NCBI GenBank assembly: GCA_002842205.1 | Contig: PHCI01000016.1 | Coordinates: 1-64,000, forward strand | Source of the DNA: Betaproteobacteria bacterium HGW-Betaproteobacteria-3 | GTDB lineage: Bacteria > Pseudomonadota > Gammaproteobacteria > Burkholderiales > Burkholderiaceae_C | Length of the DNA stretch: 64,000 nucleotides | Direction of reading: 5' to 3' | In this document: piece after piece, positions 46,369-55,175 of the stretch | Layout of the letters: each line of letters begins with the position of its first letter | Numbering within the stretch: the first letter of the stretch is position 1 | The notes under the pieces: model-generated | Database searches by the model: none | Told to the model about the DNA's origin: nothing | The model's input: the letters and a program-made list of their open reading frames with translations, nothing else | Translations under genes and position numbers: made by a program

Positions 46369-48737
46369 AGCGCAGTGTAGTCGTTCTGGGAGCCGGCATG
46401 TCAGGTCTGGTCACGGCCTATGAATTCGCCCGACGCGGTGTGCCTGTACGGGTTATTGAACGCCTGTCCGTCCCGGGCGGGCTGGCCCGCACCCAGCGCT
46501 TCGACGACTATTACATTGATGCCGGGCCGCACCTTTTCCACACCTCCAGCCCCGAGATCGTCGCCTACTGGCAAAACCTGTTTCCTGGTATGTTCCGAAC
46601 CCCTGCGCTGTACGGCAAGAACTATGTCGATGGCCAGTTCTTCGACTACCCGCTGTCCGAAGAAACACTGCGGCAATTTCCCGCTGAGCTGTATAAGTGC
46701 ATCATGGCCGAGATGTCGGCCAAAGACCCGGCCAAGCTCAGCGCCGCCCGAAACTACCGGGATTACATGGAGTCCCTGGCCGGCCCCACGTTGCAGAAAA
46801 TCTTCTACGAAGACTATCCGGAAAAGCTCTGGGGCATCCCCACCAGTGAGCTCTCCGCCAACTGGGCACCGCAGCGCATAGATATCCGCAAGGAGAAAAA
46901 GCCCTTCCATGCCGACCAGTGGTCAGGCGTTGCGCAGAACGGCTGTGGCACGGCCATGGAAATCCTGGCACAGAAAATCATCGCGCATGGCGGCAGGATT
47001 GACTACAACACCGAAGTGCTCGGTCTCGAACTCGAAGGCGAGGTCATCAGCCGGGTAAGGACAAACGCGGGAGTCGTGGACCTCGGACGCAACGACATCG
47101 TGGTGTCCACGTTGCCAATCACCGTCAACTCCCGCTTCCTCAACGTCCCCTGCAACCTGAGCTTTCGCAGTGTCAAACTAGTGGCCATCGCCACCACCGG
47201 TGCCGACCCGTTCCCGAAAGACGCCGACTGGCTGTATTTCAAGGACCGTGGCGTTATTTTCCATCGCGCCGGCCTGCAGACGCGGTTCAGCGACATCGGC
47301 ATCCCCAAGGGCTGGTCCATTCTGTGTTGCGAAATCGCCTACACGGCGGGCGACGCCATCTCCACGATGGACGAAGCGCAACTAAGTGAACGCGTCATTG
47401 CCGATCTGGAGCGCCTGGGATTCATCCGGCGGACAGAAATCGTCAAGGTTCATCACATGGATCTGGGGCCGCTGTACCCCAGCTACCGGGTTGGTTTTGA
47501 AACCGAGCTCCAGCGGGTGCGGGGCGAACTCGAAAAGAACGGAAATTTCTACTTCACGGGCACACTGGCCGATTTTTCGTACGCCGATTTCCAGATTCTG
47601 TGCGCCAAGGCCATTGACCTGGTGGACATGATTCAGGACCCCGGATCAGCTTTCAACCGGGTTCAGCGGGTCAGCCGTCGCGTCCGCAAATTCAACGATG
47701 TAGTGCAGATCGGCAAGAACCTGGTCGGCAGGCAATACCCCCCGTACATCATTGGCGAAATCGGCCTCAACCACAACGGCAGCGTGGCGCTGGCAAAGCA
47801 ACTAATTGACGTATGCGTCGAGAGCGGTTGCCACGCGGCCAAATTCCAGACCTTCAGCACCGAGCGCATTTCGGCCAAGGTTCTGGACGCCCGCTACAAC
47901 GAGGACATCCTCGATCTTGAGGAAAATCTTCACCAGCTCTTCAACCGGTTGATTTTCTCCTGGGAAGAACTCAAGGACATCTTCGCCTACGGCCGCTCAC
48001 GCAATATCGATGTGTTCTCGACGCCATTCGACATCGATTCAGTCGAGATGCTCGACCGACTCGATGTTCCGGCCTACAAGATCGCCTCAATGGACGTGGT
48101 CAACCTTCCGCTGATCCGTGCCGTGGCCATGAAGATGAAGCCGATGTTCATGTCCACCGGCATGTCAACGCTGGGCGACATCGAGGAAGCCGTCAACACC
48201 GTGCTGGAGGCAGGTAACCCGAACCTCATCCTGCTGCACTGCGTCTCGAGCTACCCGTGCTCTGCGGCCGAAGCCAACCTGCGCATGATCCCGCGCCTGG
48301 CAGAGACCTTTCAGTTGGTCAGTGGTTTCTCTGACCACTTTCCGGGAACTTTTCTGGTTCCGCCCGCTGTCGCGCTGGGCGCGCGGGTGATTGAAAAGCA
48401 CCTGACGCTGGATCGCTCCATGAAGGGTCCAGACCACATCTTCTCGCTCGAGCCGACGGCCCTGAAAGCCATGGTGGAGGAAGCCGAAGCCACCTTCACC
48501 GCGTTGGGCACCGGTATCAAGGCGATCTCCGCGAGCGAATACCGGACGGTCCAGCGCTTGCGGCGGACGGTGTTTGCACGCGTTGACATCCCCAAAGGCA
48601 CCACCATCACGCGTGACATGCTGACAGTCAAATCGCCCGGCATTGGCATTCTTCCCAAGTACATCGACCTGATCGTGGGTCGCGAAGCGCGCTCCGACAT
48701 TGGTGCCGATCACCCAGTGACCTGGGACACCATCTGA
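46362..48737 (+). CDS. fusion of a FAD-dependent oxidoreductase and a NeuB-type sialic-acid synthase
   Basis: This is one continuous frame of 791 residues with two enzymes. The N-terminal part (1 to about 450) begins VVVLGAGMSGLVTAYEFARR and contains GPHLFHTSSPEIVAYW and YEDYPEKLWGIPTSEL. It resembles amine-oxidase or UDP-galactopyranose-mutase-like flavoproteins. The C-terminal part (about 450-791) is a NeuB/SpsE synthase that condenses phosphoenolpyruvate with a sugar: PYIIGEIGLNHNGSVALA, AAKFQTFSTERI, STPFDIDSVEML, HCVSSYPCSAAEANL and EKHLTLDRSMKGPDH. A C-terminal SAF domain carries VDIPKGTTITRDML. The join near 47,630-47,750 shows no stop or start signal. The ATG at 46362 overlaps the SDR gene. 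A separately translated NeuB from an internal start cannot be excluded. Confidence 0.9.
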   Translation: MVERSVVVLGAGMSGLVTAYEFARRGVPVRVIERLSVPGGLARTQRFDDYYIDAGPHLFHTSSPEIVAYWQNLFPGMFRTPALYGKNYVDGQFFDYPLSEETLRQFPAELYKCIMAEMSAKDPAKLSAARNYRDYMESLAGPTLQKIFYEDYPEKLWGIPTSELSANWAPQRIDIRKEKKPFHADQWSGVAQNGCGTAMEILAQKIIAHGGRIDYNTEVLGLELEGEVISRVRTNAGVVDLGRNDIVVSTLPITVNSRFLNVPCNLSFRSVKLVAIATTGADPFPKDADWLYFKDRGVIFHRAGLQTRFSDIGIPKGWSILCCEIAYTAGDAISTMDEAQLSERVIADLERLGFIRRTEIVKVHHMDLGPLYPSYRVGFETELQRVRGELEKNGNFYFTGTLADFSYADFQILCAKAIDLVDMIQDPGSAFNRVQRVSRRVRKFNDVVQIGKNLVGRQYPPYIIGEIGLNHNGSVALAKQLIDVCVESGCHAAKFQTFSTERISAKVLDARYNEDILDLEENLHQLFNRLIFSWEELKDIFAYGRSRNIDVFSTPFDIDSVEMLDRLDVPAYKIASMDVVNLPLIRAVAMKMKPMFMSTGMSTLGDIEEAVNTVLEAGNPNLILLHCVSSYPCSAAEANLRMIPRLAETFQLVSGFSDHFPGTFLVPPAVALGARVIEKHLTLDRSMKGPDHIFSLEPTALKAMVEEAEATFTALGTGIKAISASEYRTVQRLRRTVFARVDIPKGTTITRDMLTVKSPGIGILPKYIDLIVGREARSDIGADHPVTWDTI

Positions 48738-49807
48738 TGCCGAGCCTGGCACAGGACATCGAACAGATCGTTGACCAGGTCCAGCGCCTGGCACGAGCGG
48801 AAGGCCGACTGACGGGTTTCTGTATCGGCAACACGCGCAAGATCAACGCCACCGGGCTCTATTTTTCGCCCATCCGGAAGACCAGCCGGTTGATTGCCGG
48901 CAGCGCGATCGTCTATGACGTGGACCAGGCCGTCGCCGTGGCGAAGGCGGTGGACGGCAAAGTCGACTACGTCCTCGTGGACACCGAGAAGAAGATCAGC
49001 CCGGAACTCTACGGCGAGGAAAACGTAGGCAACGTTGAACGCGCAATACGTGAGACAGTGACGCAATCCCGCGTGCTGACCTACAAAGGCAACGATCTCA
49101 CGGTGGACTCCATCGAGATGCTGATCGTGCAGATCCTCTCTAGCTACCCACGCGGCCTGAGCGGCAAGAAGGCCGCCATCATCGGCGCGGGCAATGTGGG
49201 CTCCAAGCTGGCCCTCAAGCTGGTGGAGCGTGGCATGGACGTCGCCATCCTTCGACGTGACCAGGACAAGCTTGCTGCCATCGTGGCGGCGCTCAATATC
49301 ATCAAGCCTGCGGAAACCATTGCAAATGTCTCGGCGGCCAGCGATGGTTTGTCGGCCGCGCGAGGTGCGCATCTCCTTGTCGGCTTGACCCAAGGAACGC
49401 CGGTCATCACGGTGTCGATGGTCGACGTGCTCGCGCCGGGCGCTGTGCTATTGGACGGCGGCAAAGGCTGCTGCGAATCCGATGCGATTTGCCACGCCCA
49501 GGCCAGGAATATTCCGATTTACCGTGCCGATATACGGCCCGGGTTTGAAGGCCATATGGGCATGGTACTGGAGACCGAACGCATCGTCCTGCATGCGCTT
49601 GGGCGCAGAGAGTTCGACGGCGTGCCTGTGGTCTCAGGTGGCTTGCTCGCACGGCCCGACGAGGTCGTGGTTGACAGCGTCACCGAGCCCTCCGCCGCAT
49701 TCGGTCTGGCTAACGGCCTGGGCGATTTCGTGCGCGTTCTGAACATCGAACAATCACGGCGCCTGAACGTCGTTCGCCAGTACATCGACAAGCTGCGAGT
49801 CCTATGA
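48737..49807 (+). CDS. NAD(P)-binding Rossmann protein of the glycan operon
   Basis: This is a protein of 356 residues whose central part carries a dinucleotide fold (about 134-175, KKAAIIGAGNVGSKLALKLV, then VAILRRDQDKL), similar to alanine-dehydrogenase or shikimate-dehydrogenase-like folds. The N-terminal third (FCIGNTRKINATGLYFSPI) and the C-terminal GGLLARPDEVVVDSVTEPSA are not recognised. The reaction is unknown; a reductive or oxidative step on a sugar precursor is plausible from context. Its ATG overlaps the previous stop (TGATG), and its own stop overlaps the next start by 4 bp. Confidence 0.75.
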   Translation: MPSLAQDIEQIVDQVQRLARAEGRLTGFCIGNTRKINATGLYFSPIRKTSRLIAGSAIVYDVDQAVAVAKAVDGKVDYVLVDTEKKISPELYGEENVGNVERAIRETVTQSRVLTYKGNDLTVDSIEMLIVQILSSYPRGLSGKKAAIIGAGNVGSKLALKLVERGMDVAILRRDQDKLAAIVAALNIIKPAETIANVSAASDGLSAARGAHLLVGLTQGTPVITVSMVDVLAPGAVLLDGGKGCCESDAICHAQARNIPIYRADIRPGFEGHMGMVLETERIVLHALGRREFDGVPVVSGGLLARPDEVVVDSVTEPSAAFGLANGLGDFVRVLNIEQSRRLNVVRQYIDKLRVL

Positions 49808-50589
49808 AAACCGCTGCCATCATTCAGGCCCGCATGGGCTCCACCCGTCTGCCCAACAAAGTGCTGATGCCGGTGTCCGGCAAACCTCTGCTGGGCTGGA
49901 TGCTCGACCGGGTGTCCACCTGTAAGCAGGTCAGCGAGATCATCGTGGCAACAACCACAGATGCGCGCGATGACGTAATCGCCCAATTTGCCGGGGAGAT
50001 GGGCTACCGGGTCTATCGCGGCAGCGAAAATGACGTGTTGGACCGCTACTATCAGGCTGCCTGCCTGGTCAACCCCGATGCTGTGGTCCGCATCACGGCC
50101 GATTGCCCTCTGCTGGATCCTGCAGTGCTCGGCGCGTTGATCCAGCGCTACCAGCAGGGGGGAGTGGATTTCGTTTCCAACTCCGAGCCCCTCCCTTCCT
50201 CCTGGCCCGATGGCATGGACGTCTCCATCGTGAGCTTTGACGCCCTCAAGAAAGCTTGGCAGGATGCCGTCAGACCTTCCGACCGGGAGCATGTGACGTT
50301 CTACTTCTGGAACCATCCCGAGGAATTCAGATGCGAGCGCGTTGACCACAGCCCGGACTGGTCCAGATACCGGATCACCATTGACTATCCCGAAGACTTC
50401 ACCCTGATCGAAGCTGTCATCGGACATTTCGGTGCTGCCGACCCGGCTCGAGTGAGCCGGGTGTCCATGGAAGATATCGTCGCGTACCTTGACGCCCATC
50501 CGCAGGTCTTCGGACTCAACGAGAAATACACCCGAGGTCTGGGCTGGCAGCCCGCGCTTGAGCGCGACCGGCAACTAGGATTCGAGTAA
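49804..50589 (+). CDS. SpsF/NeuA-like cytidylyltransferase
   Basis: This is a nucleotidyltransferase of 261 residues, likely activating a nonulosonic-acid-type sugar with CTP. Seen: AAIIQARMGSTRLPNKVLM, the nucleotide-binding signature of the family, EIIVATTTDARDDVI, YRGSENDVLDRYYQAA, and VRITADCPLLDPAV with a metal-binding Asp. YRITIDYPEDFTLIEAV lies near the C-terminus. It fits next to the NeuB-type synthase, as SpsE and SpsF do in other bacteria. It overlaps the previous gene by 4 bp. Confidence 0.88.
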   Translation: MKTAAIIQARMGSTRLPNKVLMPVSGKPLLGWMLDRVSTCKQVSEIIVATTTDARDDVIAQFAGEMGYRVYRGSENDVLDRYYQAACLVNPDAVVRITADCPLLDPAVLGALIQRYQQGGVDFVSNSEPLPSSWPDGMDVSIVSFDALKKAWQDAVRPSDREHVTFYFWNHPEEFRCERVDHSPDWSRYRITIDYPEDFTLIEAVIGHFGAADPARVSRVSMEDIVAYLDAHPQVFGLNEKYTRGLGWQPALERDRQLGFE

Positions 50590-50612
50590 ATTCCTCACCC
50601 ACAAGCAATCCG

Positions 50613-51470
50613 ATGAAACCGCTTTCCTGCCCGATCTGTGCCTCGGCCTCGTATCCGTTCCATGAGTACATAGATTTTTTCGGCGCTCCCGTCTGGCTCT
50701 GCAAGTGCATCAACTGCGGCCATGGTTCCCACGATCGCGAGTACACGGAGGCTCAATTCAGGGATATGTACAAGGCCGAGTATGCGGCCGACTACCTGGA
50801 ACAGGAAGAAACCCTGTATCAGCAGCGCCAGCAGCAGTACAAACTCGACGTCCGTTTGCTGCTGGCCAGCACCGACCTAGTCGACGTGCGTGTGCTGGAC
50901 TATGGCTGTTCCTCGGGCGGCTATCTCGATGCCATGCCCGCCTCATGGAACAAGTCGGGGTTTGAGGTCAATCCGGTCCATATCCAGCATCTTCGCGACA
51001 ACAAGAAGCACGTTACCGTCTTTGACAATCCCGCCGCCATTCAGGGGCAATTTGATGTGATCACGTTGCGGGGCGTCATTGAACACATTCCTGACCATGC
51101 TGAACTGATCGGTCTGCTGGACAAGCACCTCGCACCGGAAGGCCTGGTGTTCATCACCGCCACGCCGGACTTCTCTTCAGTATGCGCAACGCTGTACAAG
51201 GAGCAATGGAACCAGATAGCGTGCCCCGAACACATCCATCAGTTTTCCACCGCCTCGCTGGCCCTGCTGCTGGCCCGTGCCGGCCTGGTACTGCGCGCTC
51301 TGCACCATCCGTACATGGAGACCCCCTACGCACGCTGGGAGCAAGATCGCCAGCAATTCCTCGACAATTTCCGTCAGGTGACCAACAGACAAGTTGGTCC
51401 GCTGCCCGCCCACGCCTTCCCGGGCAACATGGTGTCTGCGCTCTTTCAGAAATGCGATCCTGCGTCATGA
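50613..51470 (+). CDS. class I SAM-dependent methyltransferase with zinc-ribbon N-terminus
   Basis: This is a methyltransferase of 285 residues. The N-terminus carries a CPIC and CINCGH pair (Cys-x2-Cys twice), then EYTEAQFRDMYKAEYAADYL. The Rossmann domain begins VRVLDYGCSSGGYLDAM (about residue 93) and continues with FDVITLRGVIEHIPDH. This domain arrangement is common in sugar methyltransferases of surface-glycan clusters. The acceptor is unknown. The stop overlaps the next methyltransferase start by 4 bp. Confidence 0.88.
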   Translation: MKPLSCPICASASYPFHEYIDFFGAPVWLCKCINCGHGSHDREYTEAQFRDMYKAEYAADYLEQEETLYQQRQQQYKLDVRLLLASTDLVDVRVLDYGCSSGGYLDAMPASWNKSGFEVNPVHIQHLRDNKKHVTVFDNPAAIQGQFDVITLRGVIEHIPDHAELIGLLDKHLAPEGLVFITATPDFSSVCATLYKEQWNQIACPEHIHQFSTASLALLLARAGLVLRALHHPYMETPYARWEQDRQQFLDNFRQVTNRQVGPLPAHAFPGNMVSALFQKCDPAS

Positions 51471-52105
51471 AGCAAAAGGAAGTGTTCTCCCAGTCTGAAG
51501 GCAACGCGTGGTTTTCGCGCAATGCGGCGGCGCAGGCCGCCCGTTCACTGCCGTATGACGACGAAGTGCTGATGCAGGTTCTTCGTCTTCCAGCGCCTGC
51601 GACGGGAGCCCGGTTGCTCGAGGTAGGCTTTGGGGATGGCAGCCGGTTGAACTGGCTCAAGGAAAACTCAACCTACGATTGTTCCGGCATTGAGCCCTCA
51701 ACCGACGCGGTCGCCTCGGCGGGCCTGAGGGGACTGAATGTCGTACAGGGCACGGCCGACAGACTACCCTACGACGATCACCGTTTCGATCTCGTGATCT
51801 TCGGCTTCTGCCTTTATCTTTGCGACCGTGATGATCTCTTTCGCATCGCCAGCGAAGCCGACCGCGTGCTGAAGAACCCTGGTTGGCTGGTGATCCGGGA
51901 CTTTTACAGTACCACGCCCGAGAAGCGCGAGTACCACCACCGATCGGGCTTGTTCAGTCACAAAATGGACTATCGCACCCTGTTCACCTGGCACCCTGGC
52001 TACACCTGCTATTTCCAGGAAGTCAGCCATCATTCTTCCCATGCCTTGACGGACGACCGGACCGAATGGGTCGCCACCTCGGTGCTGCGCAAAAACCTGG
52101 ACTAG
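51467..52105 (+). CDS. class I SAM-dependent methyltransferase
   Basis: This is a methyltransferase of 212 residues. Seen: SEGNAWFSRNAAAQ, the SAM loop LLEVGFGDGSRLNWL, GIEPSTDAVASAGLRGL, and the post-loop YDDHRFDLVIFGFCLYLC. It closes the plus-strand glycan operon and may modify the same sugar as its neighbour. Its TAG stop and that of the convergent GT-B-like gene both lie within a single CTAG, so the two genes overlap by 4 bp tail to tail. Confidence 0.88.
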   Translation: MKQKEVFSQSEGNAWFSRNAAAQAARSLPYDDEVLMQVLRLPAPATGARLLEVGFGDGSRLNWLKENSTYDCSGIEPSTDAVASAGLRGLNVVQGTADRLPYDDHRFDLVIFGFCLYLCDRDDLFRIASEADRVLKNPGWLVIRDFYSTTPEKREYHHRSGLFSHKMDYRTLFTWHPGYTCYFQEVSHHSSHALTDDRTEWVATSVLRKNLD

Positions 52106-53352
52106 ATGCGGGAGCCGCGCCCGGCAAGCGACAGGATTTCCGCGGCAATCACCGGCGCGGCAGGTTCCCGGCGAGCAAGCGCCGGGTCCACGCAGCCCTC
52201 GCGCAACGCGCGGTCGATCACCTGTGCAAGCAGCGCCACCTCGGGCGCGGCGTAGGCCACGCCGAGCTTTTCGTAGTTGAAATCGACGCGCAGGGCGTGG
52301 GGCGAATTCACCATGGCCACCACCGGCTTGCCAGCCACCGCGGCCTCGAGCCCCACCGTCGACATCTGAACCACGACGAGGTCAGCTGCAAGAACCGCCT
52401 CGTGCACATGCTGCGCGCGGGTGCTGGTGAAAATGCGCGGGTGCTCCGGCCCCGGCGGGAACCAGTGCATCTCGTTGGGGTGGTAGCGGATGATGAGCGC
52501 GCGGTCGTCCGCGGCATCCACCCAGCGCCTGAGCTCCGCCTCGACCTGAAGGGGATAGTCGGTTGCCTTGACAGGGTCGGGCCGGATGGTGGTGTAGTCG
52601 TCCAGGTGCCCCGCCCACATCACGACCGTTTTGTCGCGCCACCCCTGCCGCTCGCGAAACGCCTGGGCCGTACGCCGGCATTCAGGGTCCGCCAGACTGT
52701 CAAAGGCCGGGTTTCCGGTCACCATCAGGTTGCCGGGTGGCACGCCGCAGTCCTCCAGGGTCTGTCGGACCTGCTCGTTCACCACCGTGACCCGGTCAGC
52801 GTAGACGCTGCGCTTGCAGTAGGGGTCGAAAACACGAAGGTAGAAATCGGTCATCGACACCGTGGGAATGCCCGCTTCGACGGCTACCTGGAGTGCGGCC
52901 TCTTCGCTGCGCGGCGACACCGTGGCAACTACCACGTCCGGTTTGAAATGCCCCAGGACCCGCCGGAAAAAGTGCAAGGGAAGGTAGGCAAACCGTTCGT
53001 GGCTCGCATGCAGTTTTTTCGCCGCCTCGAGTCCATGCTGCTGCACGAGGTCCCAGAAATTTACACCAACATAAGCCCGAGTTTCTTCGTCGCTCACATC
53101 CGGGTGCCGCTGCTGGGGCGCGAGTCTTGCCCCCCATTCGTCAACGAATGCCGGATCAGCCAGATGCTTCAGGTCGGTGAATTGCCAGGGTTTCTCGCCC
53201 GCGTTCCGGGCGGCGACGTAGGCCGTGGTCAGCGCCATCAGGTCAAGGACGATGTCTGGGCGGCGTTGCCGCAAGGCCTTCATCACCGGCAACATCATGG
53301 GAACATGCCCGCCGCCATAGGCAACCAGCAGGACGCGGACTGGCTGGTTCAT
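52102..53352 (-). CDS. GT-B-like glycosyltransferase / UDP-GlcNAc 2-epimerase-fold protein
   Basis: This is a soluble protein of 416 residues with the two-domain fold of GT-B glycosyltransferases and UDP-sugar 2-epimerases. Seen: VRVLLVAYGGGHVPMMLPVM at the N-terminus, RPDIVLDLMALTTAYVAA, MVTGNPAFDSL, VVMWAGHLDDYT, IIRYHPNEMHWF, and ADLVVVQMSTVGLEAAVAGK, the nucleotide-binding stretch. It may transfer a sugar, or supply a NeuC-like step to the adjacent NeuB pathway, which otherwise lacks one; this is inference. Its ATG overlaps the asnB stop by 4 bp, so it belongs to the minus-strand operon. Confidence 0.78.
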   Translation of the reverse strand: MNQPVRVLLVAYGGGHVPMMLPVMKALRQRRPDIVLDLMALTTAYVAARNAGEKPWQFTDLKHLADPAFVDEWGARLAPQQRHPDVSDEETRAYVGVNFWDLVQQHGLEAAKKLHASHERFAYLPLHFFRRVLGHFKPDVVVATVSPRSEEAALQVAVEAGIPTVSMTDFYLRVFDPYCKRSVYADRVTVVNEQVRQTLEDCGVPPGNLMVTGNPAFDSLADPECRRTAQAFRERQGWRDKTVVMWAGHLDDYTTIRPDPVKATDYPLQVEAELRRWVDAADDRALIIRYHPNEMHWFPPGPEHPRIFTSTRAQHVHEAVLAADLVVVQMSTVGLEAAVAGKPVVAMVNSPHALRVDFNYEKLGVAYAAPEVALLAQVIDRALREGCVDPALARREPAAPVIAAEILSLAGRGSRI

Positions 53353-55154
53353 GCTTCGATTCCGACAACAGCTTCCCCCCACACCCCCAACGCCACCAGC
53401 GCCCGCAATTCCCGCGTGAAGTTGGCGCTGCCCTCGCGGTGCTGCGCCAGCATGGCGTCGATCACCGGGCGCTCAAAAATTTGCGCCAGCAGCTCGCTGC
53501 CATGCAGCGTGTCACGCAGCCAGCCGTGACTTTCGCCTTTGAACCACTCACCGATGGGCACGGTAAACATTTGCTTCTTTCGATAGGCCAGATCTTCGCC
53601 GATCAGCGGCACGGCCGCTCGCTTGAACCAGTGCTTCTTGTCGCCCCCCGGTCCGAGCTTGGTGCTGCCGCGCGAGCGGAAGGCCAGTTCCATCATGCGC
53701 CAGTCCAGAAATGGCGTGCGCGCTTCGATGCTCACAGCCATGCCCATGCGGTCGGGCTTCACGAGGTTGTTGCCGCTGAGCAGCAGTTGCATGTCCAGGT
53801 ACAGCGCCTGGTTGACCCGGTCGAGGTGCCGGGCTTCGTCAAACCACGGTTTGGCTGCTGCGGTGAAACTGTCGACGCCTTTCAGCCGTTGGCGCCATTC
53901 GGGCCGGTACAGCGCCAGCTTGGCTTCGGGGCTGAACAGCGAGATGCTGTCGAAGTACGCGCGCTCGAAGCCTGCTTGGGGCAGCGATGATGCGTCAGGC
54001 CGCGCAAAAAACGCCGCGTACTTGTCATACCCCGCAAACAGCTCGTCGCCGCCGTCGCCCGTCAAAACCACCTTGACGTGTTTCGCAGCCAGTTCGCTCA
54101 CGCGCAGCGTGGGCATGAACGACGCGTCGCCGTGCGGCTGGTCCAGGTGGTGCAGCACCTGGGGCCAGCGTGCCAGCATGTTGAGTTCGGCCACTTCGCT
54201 GGTGTGCTCGCAGCCAAAGCGCTGCGCCGCCTGCAGCGCAAACGCCGATTCGTCGTAGCGCGGATCGGCAAAGCCGATGCAGAAGGTTCTGACGGGTGGC
54301 TCCACATGCCGCGCCATCAGACCCACGATGGTGCTCGAATCGACGCCACCCGAAAGGAAGGCCCCGAACGGCACGTCGGCACGCAGGCGGATACGGGTGG
54401 CGTCGTCCAGCGTGGCCATGAATTCCTCGGCCCAGGCTTCATAGGTGAAGTCTTGCTCGCGCTGGTCGGCCAGGCGCCACCAGCGTTGCGTCTGCACCCC
54501 GGCACGGCGCGTGAATTTCATCCAGGTGCCGGGCATGACGTGCTTCACACCCTGGTGCACTGTCCACGGCGCGGGAATGTAGTTGAAGCTCAGGTAATGA
54601 TGAATTGCTTCAATATCAATAGCAAACTGTGACCTATTGGCGGGGGGTAAAGCCTTAATTGCCTTGATTTCCGAGCCAAACGCCACGGTATCGCCGTCGT
54701 CGGCGATGTACAGGGGTTTGACGCCGATGCGGTCGCGCACGAGGTACATGGCGTCTTCGCGTGCATCGTCAATGGCAATGGCGAACATGCCGTTGAGTTT
54801 GCGCACGAAGCCGATGCCTTCGCGTTCGTACAGGCGCAGGATCACCTCGGTGTCCGACGCGGTCTTGAGCTGCACACCCTGCTGCCGCAACTCGGCCGCG
54901 AGTTCGATGTAGTTGAAGATCTCGCCGTTTTGCACCACCGCGACCTGCCCGTCGTCGCTCACAAATGGCTGGTGGCCTCCGCCCAGGTCGATGATCGACA
55001 GCCGCCGGTTGCCAAGAGCCACGCCGCGCTGTGGCTGGTGCCAGATGCCTTCGTCATCCGGGCCGCGGTGCACCAGCGTCTGCGCCATAGCGTGCAGCGC
55101 CTGCGGCGGCAGCGGCTGGCGGGCGCGGCTCCAGTAACCGAAGATGCCGCACAT
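53349..55154 (-). CDS. asnB: glutamine-dependent asparagine synthetase-type amidotransferase
   Basis: This two-domain enzyme of 601 residues has an N-terminal glutaminase starting MCGIFGYW, with catalytic Cys2 and RGPDDEG, and a synthetase domain with the PP-loop FLSGGVDSSTIVGLMA. Similar proteins in glycan clusters amidate sugar carboxylates instead of aspartate. Residues about 162-183 (IKALPPANRSQFAIDIEAI) are encoded by a dispersed 57-bp repeat, inserted in frame at the junction of the two domains. It overlaps the GT-B-like gene by 4 bp and follows the sugar transferase gene by 21 bp. Confidence 0.93.
   Translation of the reverse strand: MCGIFGYWSRARQPLPPQALHAMAQTLVHRGPDDEGIWHQPQRGVALGNRRLSIIDLGGGHQPFVSDDGQVAVVQNGEIFNYIELAAELRQQGVQLKTASDTEVILRLYEREGIGFVRKLNGMFAIAIDDAREDAMYLVRDRIGVKPLYIADDGDTVAFGSEIKAIKALPPANRSQFAIDIEAIHHYLSFNYIPAPWTVHQGVKHVMPGTWMKFTRRAGVQTQRWWRLADQREQDFTYEAWAEEFMATLDDATRIRLRADVPFGAFLSGGVDSSTIVGLMARHVEPPVRTFCIGFADPRYDESAFALQAAQRFGCEHTSEVAELNMLARWPQVLHHLDQPHGDASFMPTLRVSELAAKHVKVVLTGDGGDELFAGYDKYAAFFARPDASSLPQAGFERAYFDSISLFSPEAKLALYRPEWRQRLKGVDSFTAAAKPWFDEARHLDRVNQALYLDMQLLLSGNNLVKPDRMGMAVSIEARTPFLDWRMMELAFRSRGSTKLGPGGDKKHWFKRAAVPLIGEDLAYRKKQMFTVPIGEWFKGESHGWLRDTLHGSELLAQIFERPVIDAMLAQHREGSANFTRELRALVALGVWGEAVVGIEA
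54606..54670 (+). repeat. dispersed 57-bp repeat, copy inside asnB
   Basis: TCAATAGCAAACTGTGACCT, then ATTGGCGGGGGGTAAAGCC and TTAATTGCCTTGA match the family. It is antisense to asnB. In the asnB frame the TAG expected from the consensus is CAG, which keeps the gene open; the copy in waaA shows the same frame and the same codon changed to AAG. Confidence 0.85.
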
Positions 55155-55175
55155 GTCAAAAACCGCCCTGTTGCA

